Assembly: GCA_016721905.1 (NCBI GenBank)
Contig: JADKHH010000031.1
Coordinates: 62,001-126,000, forward strand
Direction of reading: 5' to 3'
From: Candidatus Opimibacter skivensis
GTDB taxonomy: Bacteria; Bacteroidota; Bacteroidia; Chitinophagales; Saprospiraceae
Length of the DNA: 64,000 nt
A program made the position numbers and the translations under genes. Within the stretch, counting starts at the first letter, position 1. The number at the start of each line of letters is the position of its first letter. Below are positions 49,301 through 57,127 of this stretch, one piece after another. A model generated the notes under the pieces. It was not told the DNA's origin, searched no databases, and saw only the letters and a list, made by a program, of their open reading frames with translations.

Positions 49301-51582
49301 TAAATAAATGTGGTGATGTAAATAGCATGGTTACCGTAGATCTTACTGAAGTAGATGCCCTCGTCAGCAGCAACACAGGTACAGTCACATGGTATGTTGA
49401 TCCTACATTGGCCACACTGCTCAACAGTCCTGCTATGTTAGTCACAGGTGATACCACCGTATTTGCAGTTGTTACAAATGTGTTTTGTGCATCATCAGCG
49501 GTGCCGGTATCAATTACCGTCGTCGATAGCCTCACGGCTATTCCCCAGATGATTGATATCTGTTTGCTCGACGCGGATACTGCGCTGGTAGATCTCACGA
49601 TGTATGACTTAATGATCAGTGGTGGCAGTGGCTCAGTTATTTGGTGTAGAGATTCACTTATGCTGGACACGATATTTGATCCAACAGCATTTTCCACAGC
49701 AGGAGACACCTTATATGTCGTCATCACCGCAGATGATTGTACTTCCAATATATCCGCTGTAGTCCTGGCAGTAGCAAGTTCCTCCTATCCTATGGCAGCG
49801 TGCGCTTTTACTTCCATAGATTCTGTGGCCGTGACATGGCTTGATGTGGCGGATGAGTTTGAACTGACTTACATGATCAATGGGCAATTGGCCGGGTCTC
49901 CTATCATGACTATGAACAATGAATTTAATCTTGGTGGATTGGGCCAGGGGGATACACTTTTCATTTCCATCACAGCGAATTATGATTCGATTTGCACCAC
50001 GCCACTGACCAGTACCATCACTTGTATCACAGACGTATGTCCTGTACAACCGCTTGTACTCAATGGATTGGATTCCGCATATTGTCGTGATGAAAATTTC
50101 GTGCTCCTCACTGCAACTCCGACAGGGGGGCTTTTTTCAGGACAGGGTGTATCAGGAGATACATTGTATCCGGGATCCGTGATTGGCGCCGGTACCTCAG
50201 TAATGTATAGCTGGGAGGCGCCTTCGTCCGATTGTATTTATGATACGACCGTTCTTGTTTCAATTGCCAATCCGCATAATGCTCCGGTATTGATGTGTGC
50301 ATCCGATACCACCGATTCGGTTACTTTTTCATGGGACAACAGCTCCTTGACCTATGGCTATTATTATACCATCAATCAGGCCACTCCATCTTCTACTGTT
50401 GTCGGCACACAAAATTCACTGTTTGTGGATGGCCTTAATGGAGGGGATGAAGTAACCTTAACGTTATGGGCAGTAGGCGCTCCTCCTTGCGGCAACAGTG
50501 ATACGATCACAGCAAGTTGTGTTTCAAAAATTTGCCCTCAGGCCACCATCACCATTTCTGATCCAGGTATGTTTTGTTCAGTAGATGATCCTGTCCAATT
50601 GGATGCAACGATTGTTGGGTTACCGGGACAACCTACCATTATTTGGACAGGTCCTGGAATAAGTGATCCCTCAGGAATATTTGATCCAATGCTTGCATCC
50701 TCCGGAATGAATATTGTTACTGTTGATGTGGAAGATGAAGGATGTCGATATACATCAACTATAAACATTACAGTTCAGGAACAACCTGTCGCAGCATTTA
50801 CTGTTTCGGGTGAACCTTGTCTTGATCAGCCATTGTTGATGGTATTTGATGGTGTTGCATCAGCTTCTGCCACATTTCAATATGATCTTGCTGGCGCAGC
50901 TGTGGTTTCGGGATTGATACCTTTGAGTTTTTCCATTGCCTGGTCGGATACAGGCGCCTATCTCCTGAGTTTGGTTATTGATGATCATGGTTGTGTTTCC
51001 GGTGTTTCAAATGAGGCGGTTGTTATAGGCCAACCTTTGCCGGCCCCTGAGATCATTTGTATGGAGGAGGATTACACTTCTGTCGTGGTGGAATGGGAAG
51101 ATGTGCCGGGGGCTACTTCCTATTTGGCCAGCAGTTCGTCCGGAAATGGTATAGTGTCTGGTAATACATTTACCATTACTAATCTGAAGGATGACACACC
51201 TGTAACGATTACGGTTACACCTCTGGGTGGAAATGGATGTGGTTCGCTTTCCTCAACCATAACATGTCATACACTAGCGTATAGCCCACCTTTGGTGTAT
51301 ATCGCCAATGTTTTTTCTCCTGACGCTGATGGCATAAATGATGTGGTGTATATTCAAACGAATGCAGAAGTAACGGATGTCTTATCTTTTAGAATATTTG
51401 ACCGATGGGGTACGGTGGTTTTTGAAGATTTTAATTTTCTGCCCAATGATCTGCGACATGGCTGGGACGGGGTATTTGATGGGAAAATAATGAACGCTGC
51501 GGTGTTCACTTATATTGCTGAAGTGCAGACTACACGTGGGAAGTCATTGCATTTACGTGGTGATATAACATTATTAAGATAA
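46354..51582 (+). CDS. Giant T9SS surface protein with ten 84-residue repeats (adhesin-like)
   Basis: 1742 residues with no indels. After an N-terminal hydrophobic segment and a beta region comes an SprB-type unit (TCPDTPNGSIDINPQDGIPG, then YTYEWSNG). Residues ~305-1145 are ten tandem repeats of about 84 residues, each with two Cys and the pattern C...FDLTSxDxxISGGxGxVxWYxD...NPSxF...TxVYAxVxxGxC. Further Ig/fibronectin-like modules follow, and residues ~1650-1742 are the gliding-motility-type C-terminal domain (ANVFSPDADGINDVVYIQ, FRIFDRWGTVVFED, WDGVFDGK) that directs type IX export. Paired Cys suggest one disulfide per repeat. It is a likely cell-surface adhesin controlled by the adjacent two-component system through site B. 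Confidence 0.9.
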   Translation: MAYFNVFIPIWILFSGLAIKTDVHQDHIIELPDKEGPASSGNKAPLLSCDCTITQSGQSFAISALQGTQTAVTFFSPGGGNPNTGLEIQEALILFLYENVNTGIISLFLILDIANDGTGGSLMADVTCLPSTAFVSVSDEPGEFSGAPPIISGDWNWAPCCTDGGVIEDIGCNNTYINLDVLVGSGIDSIVWLTGDISNPDQILLSLNGGAITISCGSGAVCCPPSLDTEVVVTDATCPDTPNGSIDINPQDGIPGYTYEWSNGSSDEDLTGLFPGVYSVTVFDSQGCTEELEITVDISSGDPLAQAVDLELCSATTTASFDLTIVNDIINLGTGFDVLWFQNIDLTGPILNPSNYGTGTSTVYAVVDNGPCLSEPVPVELTVLQSPIGTPTTMDICEESEEMATFDLTSLDPIVSGGNGIVYWYLDPAATNLINNPSEFLSGSTTVYAVVDDNICASEPVEIELIVNLKPEVFPTSFNLCGDENDEAVFDLISIEDDISAGNGSVDWYLEIELLDPIVFPGSFLSPTAIIYAVVFDGLCYADPIPIQLIVDPTPVAIPITITACDEGSGIGLFNLWDYAVQVSGGEGNVDWYLDEFLIEQVPNPSALLTASTVIFATVDNDLCVSGYVQIQLDVLQSPVGNPSTIETCADSTGQGVFNLTSSDLEISGGIGMVLWFEDPLGQILIAMPEAYVSSGEFVYAQIVLGSCLSDFIPIELILITSVTADPAQLHACDDGTGNGLFNLPSVADSVSGGSGQVNWYFDSMGTIPITNPSNFISGDSIIYAQVMAGDCASDIVPVTLMIIPAPIAMDVSLTFCGDSSAQAIIDLTSLDTLISGHSGSVSWFSDSLLMMGISNTFAFSTSDTTLYATVTAGTCTSPAAVVSIVVTSGLMAQTTSIDLCIPAGDTISIDLTLSDEIINGGIGTVNWYLDTLGINAISFPNTFLVSASSTVFAAVFNAGCISPTVPVDLIVVPTPVAMPTNINKCGDVNSMVTVDLTEVDALVSSNTGTVTWYVDPTLATLLNSPAMLVTGDTTVFAVVTNVFCASSAVPVSITVVDSLTAIPQMIDICLLDADTALVDLTMYDLMISGGSGSVIWCRDSLMLDTIFDPTAFSTAGDTLYVVITADDCTSNISAVVLAVASSSYPMAACAFTSIDSVAVTWLDVADEFELTYMINGQLAGSPIMTMNNEFNLGGLGQGDTLFISITANYDSICTTPLTSTITCITDVCPVQPLVLNGLDSAYCRDENFVLLTATPTGGLFSGQGVSGDTLYPGSVIGAGTSVMYSWEAPSSDCIYDTTVLVSIANPHNAPVLMCASDTTDSVTFSWDNSSLTYGYYYTINQATPSSTVVGTQNSLFVDGLNGGDEVTLTLWAVGAPPCGNSDTITASCVSKICPQATITISDPGMFCSVDDPVQLDATIVGLPGQPTIIWTGPGISDPSGIFDPMLASSGMNIVTVDVEDEGCRYTSTINITVQEQPVAAFTVSGEPCLDQPLLMVFDGVASASATFQYDLAGAAVVSGLIPLSFSIAWSDTGAYLLSLVIDDHGCVSGVSNEAVVIGQPLPAPEIICMEEDYTSVVVEWEDVPGATSYLASSSSGNGIVSGNTFTITNLKDDTPVTITVTPLGGNGCGSLSSTITCHTLAYSPPLVYIANVFSPDADGINDVVYIQTNAEVTDVLSFRIFDRWGTVVFEDFNFLPNDLRHGWDGVFDGKIMNAAVFTYIAEVQTTRGKSLHLRGDITLLR

Positions 51583-51588
51583 TCCTTA

Positions 51589-51689
51589 AGGGCGCCTCTA
51601 ATAACCTCATTATTGTAAAAATCCACAATTGAGTGTCAATGCATTACAAAAGTTACAGCAACAAATTTGACAGTTATTAGAAGCGCCCT
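51589..51689. mobile_element. 101-bp MITE-like element, copy A
   Basis: Ends AGGGCGCCTCTAATAAC and GTTATTAGAAGCGCCCT are inverted with one mismatch in 17. A TA dinucleotide flanks both sides (possible target duplication). It is seven bases after the stop of the giant gene. Confidence 0.8.
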
Positions 51690-51698
51690 TAATGCTGA

Positions 51699-51799
51699 AG
51701 GGCGCCTCTAATAACCGATTTGTCGTAAAATATTCAAATTGATAACCAGTCGTTTGTGTGATTTTAACTCAAAGAAATGATAGTTATTAGAAGCGCCCT
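51699..51799. mobile_element. 101-bp MITE-like element, copy B
   Basis: Same terminal inverted repeats and same 101-base length as copy A, nine bases downstream of it, but with a diverged interior. GA flanks both sides. Its right end abuts a broken T9SS domain on the minus strand. Confidence 0.8.
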
Positions 51800-51929
51800 G
51801 AACAATCAGTACTCCCTCTGTCCGTAGTATCTTATCACCATCAGTGATGGTGAAGGCATAAGGTCCGGATGGCCAGGCTTCCGTAGAAATATCAAAATAA
51901 TCTTCCAGCGTCTCGGTGGATAAGACCAA
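51800..51929 (-). pseudogene. T9SS type A sorting-domain fragment cut by the MITE
   Basis: The minus frame reads LEDYFDISTEAWPSGPYAFT then ITDGDKILRTEGVLIVQG, the end of a type A sorting domain (typically W/LPSGxYxxxIxDGxKxxxxKVxIxx). The reading frame enters copy B and stops there by chance at 51708. Nothing upstream on this strand extends it beyond about 51930, where site C begins. It is a relic of a T9SS gene. Confidence 0.6.
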
Positions 51930-51940
51930 CCTCCCTCAAA

Positions 51941-51988
51941 ACTACCCATTTCGGGTAGTGCAACCGGCTGGGATAGGGTATACCTTTG
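51941..51988 (+). promoter_or_regulatory. Operator and promoter of the serine hydrolase/T9SS unit (site C)
   Basis: ACTACCCATTTCGGGTAGT (51941-51959) differs from site B at one base and is followed 21 bases later by TACCTTTG (51981-51988). The start codon of the downstream gene is 81 bases after the box, against 105 for site B. Confidence 0.75.
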
Positions 51989-52068
51989 AATGAGCAAAGT
52001 ATGGAGCGATATCCAATGTTTGCATTAAAACCTGGCGGATCAATATACTTTTAAAAAAACCAAACAAA

Positions 52069-53457
52069 ATGAAAACCTTCTCTTTTACTGCTCTTTTTAT
52101 TATTTCAGGTTTTGTTCATGCTCAAACGGCACTTGATGCCTATATCCTTAACAAGATGGAAGACGAACATATCTCCGGACTCGGAGCAGCACTTGTAAAG
52201 GATGGTGAATTGCTGTGGTTTGGAAATTACGGGCTGGCCAACCGGGAAGAAAATATCCCTGTTACAGAAAGCACCATTTATATGCTGGCCTCTGTTTCGA
52301 AAACAATTACCGTAACAGCAGTAATGCAACTGTATGAAGACGGCTTGTTTGAGCTGGACGATGCAGTTAATGATTATCTGCCTTTTGATGTATACAATCC
52401 CAATTATCCGGATTCTGTGATCACCATTAAGCAACTGCTAACGCACACATCCGCCATTCGTGATAATTGGGATCTGCTTCCTTATTATGATGGAGATGCA
52501 CCCATTCCTCTTGGCGATTTTTTGTTTGATTATTTATCCGTTGACGGAGTGAATTATAATGCCGCATTAAATTTTGCCGACTTTGCACCGAACACTACGT
52601 ATGAATACTGTAATGTGGCAGTTGCACTGCTGGGCTATTTAGTGGAAGAGCTAAGCGGTCAGCCATTTAATGCGTACTGCAATGAAAACATTTTTGAACC
52701 ATTATGCATGGATAATACCGGATGGTTCTTACGTGAAATTGATACGAGCCTGGTCGCCCATCCTTATTCCTATTTAGGTGACGAATATGTGGACAATGGA
52801 TTATACGGATACCCTGATTATCCGGACGGACAACTCCGCACCACTGTGCTTTCGCTCACAAAATTTATGTATGCGCATATGAACGACGGAAACTTTGATG
52901 GCTATCAGTTATTGGATAGTGCCACTGTTGCGCTGATGCGTAGCGAAATTGTTCCTGATATTCTGGATTTACAGGGTTTAATCTTTTATGCTTACGAGGA
53001 TGCCTACGGAACCTGGTGGGGTCATAACGGTGGTGATGCAGGCGTTTCTACTGATATGTATTTTAATGATGAAACAAATACAGGATTAATTATACTTACC
53101 AACAGTGACGCAAACCACCAAGACATTTGGAATGAAATATTAGCAAGTATGGATACGATTGTCAACACATTGGCACCTGAAATTGCTTGTGTAATAGGTC
53201 AGCCGACAGGCGTTGAAGATATGGCTGCAACAGAAATCATGCTTTTTCCGAATCCGGCTGATAAATACATTTTTATGCAAACGCCAGAGGACCATGCTTT
53301 CGAAACACGTATTTATAATCTGCAAGGCCAACTTGTTTTGTCAGGTAAAAATGAAAGTCAAATTTATATTGGCAACTTGCAGCCAGGGTTTTATATGCTA
53401 ACGTGTTTTTATGAAAACGAGCAAAAAATTCTTTCAGCAAAATTTGAGAAGTATTAA
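52069..53457 (+). CDS. T9SS-secreted beta-lactamase-fold serine hydrolase (class C/PBP-like)
   Basis: Signal peptide (ending GFVHAQ), then the serine beta-lactamase-like fold: SVSK at residues 75-78 (catalytic Ser75 and Lys78), YCN at 180-182 (the YxN motif) and HNGGDAG at 319-325 (the HxG motif). The last ~75 residues are a type A sorting domain (LFPNPADKYIFMQT, ending ILSAKFEKY), so the enzyme is exported to the surface or medium. Such enzymes are usually esterases, D-aminopeptidases or peptidases rather than antibiotic-destroying lactamases. It begins a two-gene unit behind site C. Confidence 0.9.
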   Translation: MKTFSFTALFIISGFVHAQTALDAYILNKMEDEHISGLGAALVKDGELLWFGNYGLANREENIPVTESTIYMLASVSKTITVTAVMQLYEDGLFELDDAVNDYLPFDVYNPNYPDSVITIKQLLTHTSAIRDNWDLLPYYDGDAPIPLGDFLFDYLSVDGVNYNAALNFADFAPNTTYEYCNVAVALLGYLVEELSGQPFNAYCNENIFEPLCMDNTGWFLREIDTSLVAHPYSYLGDEYVDNGLYGYPDYPDGQLRTTVLSLTKFMYAHMNDGNFDGYQLLDSATVALMRSEIVPDILDLQGLIFYAYEDAYGTWWGHNGGDAGVSTDMYFNDETNTGLIILTNSDANHQDIWNEILASMDTIVNTLAPEIACVIGQPTGVEDMAATEIMLFPNPADKYIFMQTPEDHAFETRIYNLQGQLVLSGKNESQIYIGNLQPGFYMLTCFYENEQKILSAKFEKY

Positions 53458-53493
53458 AAGCCCTTTATTTAAGCCAGTATAAAAGGAAATTAA

Positions 53494-54351
53494 ATGAAAA
53501 AACAACTACTGAAAAAGGTTTACACATTCATCACTACGGCAATGCTGTTTAGTGCAAGTGCAAATGCTCAAATTGTTTACACGGATGTTAATCCGGATCT
53601 AACGATTACACAAAGTTCTATTGGTTCTTCGGTGCATATTCTTGACATCAACAACGATACAATAACAGATGCCACCCTAGCCGCAAGCAAAACGATTTCG
53701 GCAAATGCCGTGTTGTTTGGCACTTCCTCAGGGAGTGAGGCTCTTATGTGTTGTCCTATCTTGCAAGCTAGAGCCATAAACCATAATGTAGCCATAGGTT
53801 CTAATCCAAACGGGACTAACGCATACTGGTCTAACAATCAGAATGCACGTTTAAGGCAAGTTCCTTTGGGAGGTGGAGGTCCAGGTGGGCCTAACCCGAT
53901 TCCATTTGGTGATTGGTCAACTCTCGCAGACCGTTACCTCGCAATTAGATTTTTAGTTGGAGCGGACTGGTATTATGGATGGGTTCGAGTATCAGTATCA
54001 GTAGGAGGCAATAGCTTCACCATTCGGGATTACGCTTACAATTCCCTTCCCAACCAACCCATCCTTGCCGGACAAACAATGACCACAGCAATAATTGATA
54101 ATTCTTTTACTTCCTCCATAAATCTTTTTCCCAATCCTGCCGACAACCATCTCACCATCGACTTAGGTAGCAACAACAGAAAAGTTCAAGTAACTATCGC
54201 TGACATGACTGGAAAAGTAATTTATACTACCAAGGCAACAGATACGGAAAGGGTAGAGGTGAACACAAGCGATTTTGCAGAGGGAATTTATGTGGTACAA
54301 ATTGAAGCAGGAGGATTAATGGGAACGAAAAAGCTTATCGTCCAAAAATAA
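53494..54351 (+). CDS. T9SS-secreted protein of unknown function
   Basis: Signal peptide (ending ASANAQ), a ~180-residue beta-rich domain with a Gly-rich loop (PLGGGGPGGPNPIPFG) and WYYGWVRVSVSVGG, and a C-terminal type A sorting domain (INLFPNPADNHLTIDLG, ending GTKKLIVQK). The YGWVRV/SFTIRDYAYN pattern is seen in many Bacteroidota proteins related to lectin-like beta-sandwich domains, but I do not assign a family. It follows the serine hydrolase by 36 bases, so it is probably co-transcribed from site C. The stop codon touches MITE copy D. Confidence 0.78.
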   Translation: MKKQLLKKVYTFITTAMLFSASANAQIVYTDVNPDLTITQSSIGSSVHILDINNDTITDATLAASKTISANAVLFGTSSGSEALMCCPILQARAINHNVAIGSNPNGTNAYWSNNQNARLRQVPLGGGGPGGPNPIPFGDWSTLADRYLAIRFLVGADWYYGWVRVSVSVGGNSFTIRDYAYNSLPNQPILAGQTMTTAIIDNSFTSSINLFPNPADNHLTIDLGSNNRKVQVTIADMTGKVIYTTKATDTERVEVNTSDFAEGIYVVQIEAGGLMGTKKLIVQK

Positions 54352-54445
54352 AGATGCCTCTAATAACCTTATTGTTATTAAAAAGCCATGATTGATTGTC
54401 AATGCATTACAATAGTTGCAGCAACAAATCTGACAGTTAGATGCA
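54351..54445. mobile_element. 101-bp MITE-like element, copy D (3' end decayed)
   Basis: AAGATGCCTCTAATAACCTT, then GATTGTCAATGCATTACAAT and AGTTGCAGCAACAAAT align closely to copy A, but the right terminal repeat is replaced after CAGTTAGA. The interior matches copy A far better than copies B and C do. The remaining gap to 54782 has only a 46-codon ORF (54561-54701) of doubtful value and a -7-like TAGCTTTG at 54731-54738. Confidence 0.65.
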
Positions 54446-54782
54446 ATTAAAAGTTTATTCGCATAGGAAAAGGATCTTATTTCTTATAGCGAACAAGGAT
54501 ATCTGTGGAAATGAAATCGGACAAATTACATGCCAGGCAGGAATGTAGGAAATTGAAATTATGGAAGAACCAATCGATAACGTAGTTATACTTGGTGGAT
54601 TTAAGCTAATAAATAGATTGTCAATTTATAATATTTGGCGATTTAAAATTAGGTCAAGTGCAAAGCACATAGGTCCAACACATAAACGAAGTAAAAGATA
54701 ATGATTTATACATTTAGTATATAATTATTCTAGCTTTGGGATATAAGATAAATACTATTTTAACTCACATAAAAACATAACA

Positions 54783-55631
54783 ATGGATCATTTATTAAAC
54801 ATTCAAGACGCAAGAAAATATTTCTTACCAAGAAATGAAAAATTTGCGAATCGTACTGCGAACGTACTGGCCGATATCCCACCGGAAGAACCCCAGCCGT
54901 TAGAATCTGTTGGTAAGCAAGGTATGTTCGCCTTATGCTATACCGATAAGGCCTTAGACATGAACGAAGACGTAGCAACAAGAGTAAAGACAGCAAATAA
55001 TATACTAAAGGGATTTACTGCGCTTGTGGTTGGAAAAAATAATGAGGATCATCCTGGCAAATCCTTCATTACACCTCCCGGGGATTTACTTGAAATTGCA
55101 AAAAATCTTCCATTGCTGAGTGCTTTCAAGTCGAGTGAAGCTACCAATACTAAAAGTACAACCCATGCTGATTTCTCTGCAGCATTTCTGGAAACAGTTC
55201 TTGCTCTTGGAGTAGGTGAAGCAGATCCCCTGACTTTAGTGGCAGCGCAAAAGTTTGTACAGTCTTTGGGCGAGACAATTAAGATTAGCGCTGATGTTTC
55301 ATTACTAAATTATAACGTTACTACATTTTCAGGAATGACTGATATTGTAGGTTCGGGTAAAATAGTTGACATTGAACCAATGTTTCGTATTGTAGGCACA
55401 TCCCTCAGCATAACCGATGTAAAAGTTGCTATTGCCAATTGTGCAAAAATTGAATCCTTCACATTGAATTTCAAGGCTGATGTTTATACCGCTGCATTGG
55501 ATTTTGATGCTTATGAAAATGATAAAGATGTTCAAGCAGATATTGATCAATTAATTGGAGGAGGCCTGGTACAACAGGTGGATAAAGCTAAGAATTACTT
55601 TGGAGTTAAACCCAAAAGTAAAAGCAAATAA
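54783..55631 (+). CDS. Unrecognised 282-residue protein, paralogue pair member 1
   Basis: No signal peptide, no membrane helix and no family I know. The protein shares with the next gene an N-terminal motif (GMFALCYTDKALDMNEDVAT, then RVKTANNILKGFTALVVGK) and a C-terminal one (ALDFDAYENDKDVQADIDQL followed by KNYFGVKP), at equal length. The middle is variable. A TAGCTTTG -7 box lies 45 bases upstream. With the three genes that follow it forms a cluster of two paralogue pairs. Predicted soluble and cytosolic unless exported by a non-classical route. Confidence 0.7.
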   Translation: MDHLLNIQDARKYFLPRNEKFANRTANVLADIPPEEPQPLESVGKQGMFALCYTDKALDMNEDVATRVKTANNILKGFTALVVGKNNEDHPGKSFITPPGDLLEIAKNLPLLSAFKSSEATNTKSTTHADFSAAFLETVLALGVGEADPLTLVAAQKFVQSLGETIKISADVSLLNYNVTTFSGMTDIVGSGKIVDIEPMFRIVGTSLSITDVKVAIANCAKIESFTLNFKADVYTAALDFDAYENDKDVQADIDQLIGGGLVQQVDKAKNYFGVKPKSKSK

Positions 55632-55729
55632 TGAATCTAAAAATGTGAATAGAAAATAAGTATTTAGCTCAATTTGGTTTAATTTTCGCCTTTGGGGGTA
55701 ATAACTTATTTTTACATTAGTTATTTGAT

Positions 55730-56578
55730 ATGGAAAACGAGATTCAGAATTCGATTAAAAATGCCCTAAACTACTTTGGTGAGTTTTCGATTTTGGAAGA
55801 CCAAAACCATTTGTCCGAAGTGAATGATATAAGAAGTACAGTAAAACAAAATTCTGCAGATGGACTTTTTTGTATTTGTTTTACTGATGATACTTCAGAG
55901 CTGCTACAAACTGTAGCCGATAGAGTAAAGAAAGCCTCATACATTTTGAAAGGATTTGCAAGTTTGGTTACTTCCAAAATACTCTTCTTTCAAAGGGATA
56001 CTAATGAGGAGTTATATAATATACCCATAGAAGATATGATTGTCATAGTAAAAAAACTTCCTATTATGTCTTATATGGAACCAACCCAATATCAAAAAGG
56101 TATAATAATTGCAATGGAGGGATTGTCTACCGGGGTTGTTAATTCACTAATTGCCGAAGTTTCTTCTATTCCTGTAAATATGACCGATGAGATTGCGTCT
56201 TTTTTAATCAATAGTATTGAAGAAAAAAAATATTCTGAAAGAATAGAATACAATTATATTTCTTTAACAGGAATAATAAATGTTTCAGGCAAGGCTGGGG
56301 AAGTAAAAATTGAAACAATACTTCGCATAGGAGGTATATCTGTTGTTTCAGAATTAGAAACAAATGCAGCAACGGATTTAACAAACAAAGGTATATCTGA
56401 AAAGGCAGTGAAGTTACATTTTACATCAAATGAATTTTCCGGTAGATTTGATTATGACTTATATGAAAATGACATGTCTGTGCAAAAAGAGATTGACAAA
56501 CTAATTCTAAATTATGAGCTGGACGCTGTAAGAAAATCGGCTAAATATTTCACCGTACCTCCAGCACATAATAATTAG
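55730..56578 (+). CDS. Unrecognised 282-residue protein, paralogue pair member 2
   Basis: A paralogue of the preceding gene with the same length and the same shared blocks: GLFCICFTDDTSELLQTVAD, then RVKKASYILKGFASLVTSK near the N-terminus, and GRFDYDLYENDMSVQKEIDK and KSAKYFTVPP at the C-terminus. Overall identity looks low (roughly a quarter to a third by eye), so this is an old duplication maintained as a pair. No signal peptide. It is followed after 35 bases by the first of two small beta-rich proteins, and co-transcription is likely. Confidence 0.7.
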   Translation: MENEIQNSIKNALNYFGEFSILEDQNHLSEVNDIRSTVKQNSADGLFCICFTDDTSELLQTVADRVKKASYILKGFASLVTSKILFFQRDTNEELYNIPIEDMIVIVKKLPIMSYMEPTQYQKGIIIAMEGLSTGVVNSLIAEVSSIPVNMTDEIASFLINSIEEKKYSERIEYNYISLTGIINVSGKAGEVKIETILRIGGISVVSELETNAATDLTNKGISEKAVKLHFTSNEFSGRFDYDLYENDMSVQKEIDKLILNYELDAVRKSAKYFTVPPAHNN

Positions 56579-56613
56579 GATTTAAAAATTCAAGCAATAA
56601 ATATAAATATAAG

Positions 56614-56979
56614 ATGCCTTACACTGGATACTTTTATATTACAAACCAAACTAATAAGACATTCGAAATCATAACTATCAAGATTGAAAGTGGTGTATAC
56701 ACTGAATCTTGGTCTAAAGGCTCTGGGGACGATCCATCTGCTTTTAAACCGAACAATGATTGGAAATGCGGGCCATTTAATGCTGTTGTGGCTGCTCTAT
56801 GGGTGAAAATTACCGTGAGTTTTACCATCGATAAAAATTCTGGCAATTTCAGGAGGGCTGAAATTAAAATTTTATGGGGCAGAGATGATGACACTAAAAC
56901 TGGCAATATTTATATTTCCGGTAATTCAGTCGAAATCGTAACTCCCTCCGGTAAGAGAGTTAAGACTGCAATAGAATAA
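56614..56979 (+). CDS. Unrecognised small beta-rich protein, pair member 1
   Basis: 121 residues starting MPYTGYFYITNQTNKTFEII. The pattern is mostly alternating hydrophobic and polar (beta-sheet), with AVVAALWVKITVSF, EIKILWGRDDD and VEIVTPSGKR. The WGRDDD and TPSG motifs, the MPYTG start and the length are shared with the gene at 57128. The small size, beta content and lack of a signal recall compact beta-sandwich proteins such as aegerolysins, but I see no diagnostic motif. Function unknown. Confidence 0.65.
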   Translation: MPYTGYFYITNQTNKTFEIITIKIESGVYTESWSKGSGDDPSAFKPNNDWKCGPFNAVVAALWVKITVSFTIDKNSGNFRRAEIKILWGRDDDTKTGNIYISGNSVEIVTPSGKRVKTAIE

Positions 56980-57127
56980 CAGTTATAGTCAACAGGACAT
57001 TATAAATGGGATCTTTGTAAGATGTAAGGATCTTTTATTTTGAAAGTAAAAAACTTATTTTAATTGTTAACCAAATGATTCGACATAATTAATATATAAT
57101 AAATCGCGTCATCTATAAAAAACAACT

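Noticed and set aside
49032..49748. A 238-codon open frame on the minus strand
   Set aside because: It is antisense to the repeat array of the giant surface protein and arises from the regular codon pattern of the repeats; the translation is Ser/Thr/Val low complexity.
52069..53457. Antibiotic-degrading class C beta-lactamase
   Set aside because: The fold motifs are present, but the T9SS tail and regulon context fit a secreted esterase/peptidase; no AmpC-type regulator is nearby.
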